From Lucinisca nassula (Eukaryota; Mollusca; Bivalvia; Lucinida; Lucinidae): a stretch of 64,000 bases of DNA. Positions 56,801 to 64,000 of the stretch are shown here, one piece after another. Location of the stretch: the NCBI GenBank assembly GCA_963580285.1, contig OY757011.1, forward strand, positions 200,773,644-200,837,643, given 5' to 3'. The position numbers and the translations under genes were made by a program. The notes under the pieces were generated by a model, which did no database searches, was not told where the DNA came from, and saw nothing but the letters and a program-made list of their open reading frames with translations. Positions within the stretch are counted from its first letter, which is position 1. Every line of letters starts with the position of its first letter.

Positions 56801-59800
56801 ATAAATGCGATAGGAAGGCGCGGTAAACGGCGTTCTTCATCATTTTTATAGCGACTAAGTATAGAGAGAAAAAATCCGAAATTGTGAGACAAAAATTTTT
56901 CTCGGTCTTCCCAGGAGAAGAAAAAAATGATGTTTTTCTCAATATCTCAGCTAATAAATGCGATAGGAAGGCGCGGTAAACGGCGTTCTTCATCATTTTT
57001 ATAGCAACTAAGTATAGAGAGAAAAAATCCGAAATTCCGAGACAAAAATTTTTCTCGGTCTTCCGAGCAGAAGAAAAAAATGATGTTTTTCTCAATATCT
57101 CAGCTAATAAATGCGATAGGAAGGTGCGGTAAACGGCGTTCTTCATCATTTTTATAGCGACTAAGTATAGAGAGAAAAAATCCGAAATTCGGAGACAAAA
57201 ATTTTTCTCTATCTTCCCAGCAGAATACAAAAATGATGTTTTTCTCAGTATCTCAGCTAATAAATGCGATAGGAAGGCGCGGTAAACGGCGTTCTTCATC
57301 ATTTTTATAGCGACTAAGTATAGAGAGAAAAAATCCGAAATTCGGAGACAAAAATTTTTCTCTATCTTCCCAGCAGAATACAAAAATGATGTTTTTCTCA
57401 ATATCTCAGCTAATAAATGCGATAGGAAGGCGCGGTAAACGGCGTTCTTCATCATTTTTATAGCGACTAAGTATAGAGAGAAAAAATCCGAAATTCGGAG
57501 ACAAAAATTTTTCTCTATCTTCCAAGCAGAATACAAAAATGATGTTTTTCTCAATATCTCAGCTAATAAATGCGATAGGAAGGCGCGGTAAACGGCGTTC
57601 TTCATCATTTTTATAGCGACTAAGTATAGAGAGAAAAAATCCGAAATTCGAAGACAAAAATTTTTCTCTATCTTCCCAGCAGAATACAAAAATGATGTTT
57701 TTCTCAATATCTCAGCTAATAAATGCGATAGGAAGGCGCGGTAAACGGCGTTCTTCATCATTTTTATAGCGACTAAGTATAGAGAGAAAAAATCCGAAAT
57801 TCAGAGACAAAAATTTTTCTCTATCTTCCCAGCAGAATACAAAAATGATGTTTTTCTCAATATCTCAGCTAATAAATGCGATAGGAAGGCGCGGTAAACG
57901 GCGTTCTTCATCATTTTTATAGCGACTAAGTATAGAGATAAAAAATCCGAAATTCGGATACAAAAATTTTTCTCGGTCTTCCCAGTAGAATACAAAAATG
58001 ATGTTTTTCTCAATATCTCAGCTAATAAATGCGATAGGAAGGCGCGGTAAACGGCGTTCTTCATCATTTTATAGCGACTAAGTATAGAGAGAAAAAATCC
58101 GAAATTCGGAGACAAAAATTTTTCTCTATCTTGCCAGCAGAATACAAAAATTATGTTTTTCTCAATATCTCGGCTAATAAATGCGATAGGAAGGCGCGGT
58201 AAACGGCGTTCTTCATCATTTTTATAGCGACTAAGTATAGAGAGAAAAAATCCGAAATTCGGAGACAAAAATTTTTCTCTATCTTCCCAGCAGAATACAA
58301 AAATGATGTTTTTCTCAATATCTCAGCTAATAAATGCGATAGGAAGGCGCGGTAAAAGGCGTTCTTCATCATTTTTATAGCGACTAAGTATAGAGAGAAA
58401 AAATTCGACATTCGGAGACAAAAATTTTTCTCTTTCTTCCCAGCAGAATACAAAAATGATGTTTTTCTCAATATCTCAGCTAATAAATGCGATAGGAAGG
58501 CGCGGTAAACGGCGTTCTTCATCATTTCTATAGCGACTAAGTATAGAGAGAAAAAATCCGAAATTCGGAGACAAAAATTTTTCTCGGTCTTCCCAGCAGA
58601 ATACAAAAATGATGTTTTTCTCAATATCTCAGCTAATAAATGCGATAGGAAGGCGCGGTAAACGGCGTTCTTCATCATTTTTATAGCGACTAAGTATAGA
58701 GAGAAAAAATCCGAAATTCGGAGACAAAAATTTTTCTCTATCTTGCCAGCAGAATACAAAAATGATGTTTTTCTCAATATCTCAGCTAATAAATGCGATA
58801 GGAAGGCGCGGTAAACGGCGTTCTTCATCATTTTTATAGCGACTAAGTATAGAGAGAAAAAATCCGAAATTCGAAGACAAAAATTTTTCTCTATCTTCCC
58901 AGCAGAATACAAAAATGATGTTTTTCTCAATATCTCAGCTAATAAATGCGATAGGAAGGCGCGGTAAACGGCGTTCTTCATCATTTTTATAGCGACTAAG
59001 TATAGAGAGAAAAAATCCGAATTTCAGAGACAAAAATTTTTCTCTATCTTCCCAGCAGAATACAAAAATGATGTTTTTCTCAATATCTCAGCTAATAAAT
59101 GCGATAGGAAGGCGCGGTAAACGGCGTTCTTCATCACTTTTATAGCGACTAAGTATAGAGAGAAAAAATCCGAAATTCGGATACAAAAATTTTTCTCGGT
59201 CTTCCCAGTAGAATACAAAAATGATGTTTTTCTCAATATCTCAGCTAATAAATGCGATAGGAAGGCGCGGTAAACGGCGTTCTTCATCATTTTTATAGCG
59301 ACTAAGTATAGAGAGAAAAAATCCGAAATTCGGAGACAAAAATTTTTCTCTATCTTGCCAGCAGAATACAAAAATGATGTTTTTCTCAATATCTCGGCTA
59401 ATAAATGCGATAGGAAGGCGCGGTAAACGGCGTTCTTCATCATTTTTATAGCGACTAAGTATAGAGAGAAAAAATTCGAAATTCGGAGACAAAAATTTTT
59501 CTCTATCTTCCCAGCAGAATACAAAAATGATGTTTTTCTCAATATCTCAGCTAATAAATGCGATAGGAAGTCGCGGTAAACGGCGTTCTTCATCATTTCT
59601 ATAGCGACTAAGTATAGAGAGAAAAAATCCGAAATTCGGAGACAAAAATTTTTCTCGGTCTTCCCAGCAGAATACAAAAATGATGTTTTTCTCAATATCA
59701 TAGCTAATAAATGCGATAGGAAGGCGCGGTAAACGGCGTTCTTCATCATTTTTATAGCGACTAAGTATAGAGAGAAAAAATCCGAAATTCGGAGACAAAA

Positions 59801-62800
59801 ATTTTTCTCTATCTTCCCAGCAGAATACAAAAATGATGTTTTTCTCAATATCTCAGCTAATAAATGCGATAGGAAGGCGCGGTAAACGGCGTTCTTCATC
59901 ATTTTTATAGCGACTAAGTATAGAGAGAAAAAATCCGAAATTCGGAGACAAAAATGTTTCTCTATCTTCCCAGCAGAATACAAAAATGATGTTTTTCTCA
60001 ATATCTCAGCTAATAAATGCGATAGGAAGGCGCGGTAAACGGCGTTCTTCATCATTTTTATAGCGACTAAGTATAGAGAGAAAAAATCCGAAATTCGGAG
60101 ACAAAATTTTTTCTCTATCTTCCCAGCAAAATACAAAAATGATGTTTTTCTCAATATCTCAGCTAATAAATGCGATAGGAAGGTGCGGTAAACGGCGTTC
60201 TTCATCATTTTTATAGCGACTAAGTATAGAGAGAAAAAATCCGAAATTCCGAGACAAAAATTTTTCTCTATCTTCCCAGCAGAATACAAAAATGATGTTT
60301 TTCTCAATATCTCAGCTAATAAATGCGATAGGAAGGCGCGGTAAACGGCGTTCTTCATCATTTTTATAGCGACTAAGTATAGAGAGAAAAAATTCGAAAT
60401 TCGGATACAAAAATTTTTCTCGGTCTTCCCAGTAGAATACAAAAATGATGTTTTTCTCAATATCTCGGCTAATAAATGCGATAGGAAGGTGCGGTAAACG
60501 GCGTTCTTCATCATTTTTATAGCGACTAAGTATAGAGAGAAAAAATCCGAAATTCGGAGAAAAAAATTTTTCTCTATCTTCCCAGCAGAATACAAAAATG
60601 ATGTTTTTCTCAATATCTCAGCTAATAAATGCGATAGGAAGGCGCGGTAAACGGCGTTCTTCATCATTTTTATAGCGACTAAGTATAGAGAGAAAAAATC
60701 CGAAATTCGGAGACAAAAATTTTTCTCTATCTTCCCAGCAGAATACAAAAATGATGTTTTTCTCAATATCTCAGCTAATAAATGCGATAGGAAGGCGCGG
60801 TAAACGGCGTTCTTCATCATTTTTATAGCGACTAAGTATAGAGAGAAAAAATCCGAAATTCCGAGACAAAATTTTTTCTCGGTCTTCCGAGCAGAAGAAA
60901 AAAATGATGTTTTTCTCAATATCTCAGCTAATAAATGCGATAGGAAGGTGCGGTAAACGGCGTTCTTCATCATTTTTATAGCGACTAAGTATAGAGAGAA
61001 AAAATCCGAAATTCGGTGACAAAATTTTTTCTCTATCTTCCCAGCAGAATACAAAAATGATGTTTTTCTCAATATCTCAGCTAATAAATGCGATAGGAAG
61101 GTGCGGTAAACGGCGTTCTTCATCATTTTTATAGCGACTAAGTATAGAGAGAAAAAATCCGAAATTCCGAGACAAAAATTTTTCTCTATCTTCCCAGCAG
61201 AATACAAAAATGATGTTTTTCTCAATATCTCAGCTAATAAATGCGATAGGAAGGCGCGGTAAACGGCGTTCTTCATCATTTTTATAGCGACTAAGTATAG
61301 AGAGAAAAAATTCGAAATTCGGAGACAAAAAAATTTCTCTATCTTCCCAGCAGAAGAAAAAAATGATGTTTTTCTCAATATCTCGGCTAATAAATGCGAT
61401 AGGAAGGCGCGGTAAACGGCGTTCTTCATCATTTTTATAGCAACTGAGTATAGAGAGAAAAAATCCGAAATTCCGAGACAAAAATTTGTCTCGGTCTTCC
61501 CAGCAGAATACAAAAATGATGTTTTTCTCAATATCTCAGCTAATAAATGCGATAGGAAGGCGCGGTAAACGGCGTTCTTCATCATTTTTATAGCGACTAA
61601 GTATAGAGAGAAAAAATCCGAAAATCGGAGACAAAAATTTTTCTCTATCTTCCCAGCAGAATACAAAAATGATGTTTTTCTCAATATCTCAGCTAATAAA
61701 TGCGATAGGAAGGCGCGGTAAACGGCGTTCTTCATCATTTTTATAGCGACTAAGTATAGAGAGAAAAAATCCGAAATTCGGATACAAAAATTTTTCTCGG
61801 TCTTCCCAGTAGAATACAAAAATGATGTTTTTCTCAATATCTCAGCTAATAAATGCGATAGGAAGGCGCGGTAAACGGCGTTCTTCATCATTTTTATAGC
61901 GACTAAGTATAGAGAGAAAAAATCCGAAATTCGGAGACTAAAATTTTTCTCTATCTTGCCAGCAGAATACAAAAATGATGTTTTTCTCAATATCTCGGCT
62001 AATAAATGCGATAGGAAGGCGCGGTAAACGGCGTTCTTCATCATTTTTATAGCGACTAAGTATAGAGAGAAAAAATCCGAAATTCGGAGACAAAAATTTT
62101 TCTCTATCTTCCCAGCAGAATACAAAAATGATGTTTTTCTCAATATCTCAGCTAATAAATGCGATAGGAAGGCGCGGTAAAAGGCGTTCTTCATCATTTT
62201 TATAGCGACTAAGTATAGAGAGAAAAAATTCGAAATTCGGAGACAAAAATTTTTCTCTATCTTGCCAGCAGAATACAAAAATGATGTTTTTCTCAATATC
62301 TCAGCTGATAAATGCGATAGGAAGGCGCGGTAAACGGCGTTCTTCATCATTTTTATAGCGACTAAGTATAGAGAGAAAAAATCCGAAATTCGGAGACAAA
62401 AATTTTTCTCGGTCTTCCCAGCAGAATACAAAAATGATGTTTTTCTCAATATCTCAGCTAATAAATGCGATAGGAAGGCGCGGTAAACGGCGTTCTTCAT
62501 CATTTTTATAGCGACTAAGTATAGAGAGAAAAAATCCGAAATTCGGAGACAAAAATTTTTCTCTATCTTGCCAGCAGAATACAAAAATGATGTTTTTCTC
62601 AATATCTCAGCTAATAAATGCGATTGGAAGGCGCGGTAAACGGCGTTCTTCATCATTTTTATAGCGACTAAGTATAGAGAGAAAAAATCCGAAATTCGAA
62701 GACAAAAATGTTTCTCTATCTTCCCAGCAGAATACAAAAATGATGTTTTTCTCAATATCTCAGCTAATAAATGCGATAGGAAGGCGCGGTAAACGGCGTT

Positions 62801-64000
62801 CTTCATCATTTTTATAGCGACTAAGTATAGAGAGAAAAAATCCGAAATTCGGAGACAAAAATTTTTCTCTATCTTCCCAGCAGAATACAAAAATGATGTT
62901 TTTCTCAATATCTCAGCTAATAAATGCGATAGGAAGGCGCGGTAAACGGCGTTCTTCATCACTTTTATAGCGACTAAGTATAGAGAGAAAAAATCCGAAA
63001 TTCGGATACAAAAATTTTTCTCGGTCTTCCCAGTAGAATACAAAAATGATGTTTTTCTCAATATCTCAGCTAATAAATGCGATAGGAAGGCGCGGTAAAC
63101 GGCGTTCTTCATCATTTTTATAGCGACTAAGTATAGAGAGAAAAAATCCGAAATTCGGAGACAAAAATTTTTCTCTATCTTCCCAGCAGAATACAAAAAT
63201 GATGTTTTTCTCAATATCTCAGCTAATAAATGCGATAGGAAGTCGCGGTAAACGGCGTTCTTCATCATTTTTATAGCGACTAAGTATAGAGAGAAAAAAT
63301 CCGAAATTCGTAGACAAAAATTTTTCTCGGTCTTGCCAGCAGAATACAAAAATGATGTTTTTCTCAATATCTCGGCTAATAAATGCGATAGGAAGGCGCG
63401 GTAAACGGCGTTCTTCATCATTTTTATAGCGACTAAGTATAGAGAGAAAAAATCCGAAATTCCGAGACAAAAATTTTTCTCTATCTTCCCAGCAGAATAC
63501 AAAAATGATGTTTTTCTCAATATCTCAGCTAATAAATGCGATAGGAAGGCGCGGTAAACGGCGTTCTTCATCATTTTTATAGCGACTAAGTATAGAGAGA
63601 AAAAATTCGAAATTCGGAGACAAAAATTTTTCTCTATCTTCCCAGCAGAATACAAAAATGATGTTTTTCTCAATATCTCAGCTAATAAATGCGATAGGAA
63701 GGCGCGGTAAACGGCGTTCTTCATCATTTTTATAGCGACTAAGTATAGAGAGAAAAAATTCGAAATTCGGAGACAAAAAATTTTCTCTATCTTCCCAGCA
63801 GAATACAAAAATGATGTTTTTCTTAATATCTCAGCTAATAAATGCGATAGGAAGTCGCGGTAAACGGCGTTCTTCATCATTTCTATAGCGACTAAGTATA
63901 GAGAGAAAAAATCCGAAATTCGGAGACAAAAATTTTTCTCGGTCTTCCCAGCAGAATACAAAAATGATGTTTTTCTCAATATCTCAGCTAATAAATGCGA
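50872..64000 (-). repeat. 153 bp satellite array C, minus orientation, ~86 monomers, continues past window
   Basis: This is the continuation of array B. It is very uniform: between about 52,970 and 55,500 and between 59,024 and 63,979 every monomer is exactly 153 bp. Larger duplications include +1,989 bp (13 monomers; 'gaaacaatccgaaattcgga' at 53,961 and 55,950), +3,825 bp (25 monomers; 'tcatcacttttatag' at 59,131 and 62,956) and a ~2.84 kb one across the truncated monomer at 52,850. The stop-free frame of 59,024-63,979 spans 1,651 codons. Confidence 0.97.
52779..52861 (-). repeat. Truncated 83 bp monomer
   Basis: At about 52,850 the sequence jumps from 'tctctatcttcc' to 'ggcgttcttcatc', omitting 70 bp of the monomer. 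The shortened monomer breaks the frame and marks a recombination breakpoint. Confidence 0.9.

Noticed and set aside
18690..64000. CRISPR-like array
   Set aside because: The repeat is contiguous, without unique spacers. The unit is 153 bp and the organism is a eukaryote.

Overview
The window is eukaryotic intergenic DNA, most likely from a bivalve or other mollusc. That attribution is an inference. It rests on several tRNA-headed SINE families whose tails end in a 'gacgttaaacc'-type motif, on a long dispersed repeat bounded by 'cacctgagt' and 'caggtgagct' motifs, and on degenerate Tc1-like transposons. I see no conserved host gene, no rRNA and no CRISPR array. The only convincing intact protein-coding frame is a 250-residue C2H2/acidic protein that lies inside a mobile element.

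Left part (1-18,690): a tandem array of roughly 1.7-2 kb units (called R here), with copies at about 1-780, 781-2,945 and 14,983-18,315. Between the second and third copies sits a ~12 kb block (about 2,994-14,972) whose ends are diverged inverted repeats. Nested in that block is a 4,883 bp element (4,965-9,847). It has ~410-425 bp terminal inverted repeats, termini starting AG, and a 6 bp target duplication (tgtgaa), which is the signature of a Polinton/Maverick-type element but at a fraction of the normal size. It carries one C2H2/acidic ORF, a tRNA-Ile(GAU)-like gene with a T6 terminator, and long subterminal tandem repeats. R copies and other repeats also hold SINEs and a dead Tc1-like transposon; paralogous copies give clean empty sites.

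Satellite part (18,690-64,000): a 153 bp satellite fills about 33 kb. It runs on the plus strand from 18,690 to 34,591 (~104 monomers), then on the opposite strand from 43,828 to 48,216 (~29) and from 50,872 past the window end (~86). Because 153 is divisible by 3 and one frame lacks stops, the arrays give spurious ORFs of up to 1,651 codons. The arrays have higher-order structure (9-, 13-, 18-, 25- and 27-monomer duplications). The two minus-oriented blocks are one array split by a 2.65 kb in-register insertion containing a decayed Tc1-like transposase.

Centre (34,592-43,827): the 9.2 kb spacer between the inverted satellite blocks is made of other repeats. These are a dispersed repeat in inverted copies at both sides, a composite element containing a 1.73 kb element with a ~157 bp tandem array, a palindromic MITE, and a ~285 bp satellite whose first units were invaded by three SINEs in succession.

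Overall this looks like heterochromatic, possibly pericentromeric, repeat-nest DNA. The genes present belong to mobile elements and do not form an operon or pathway.
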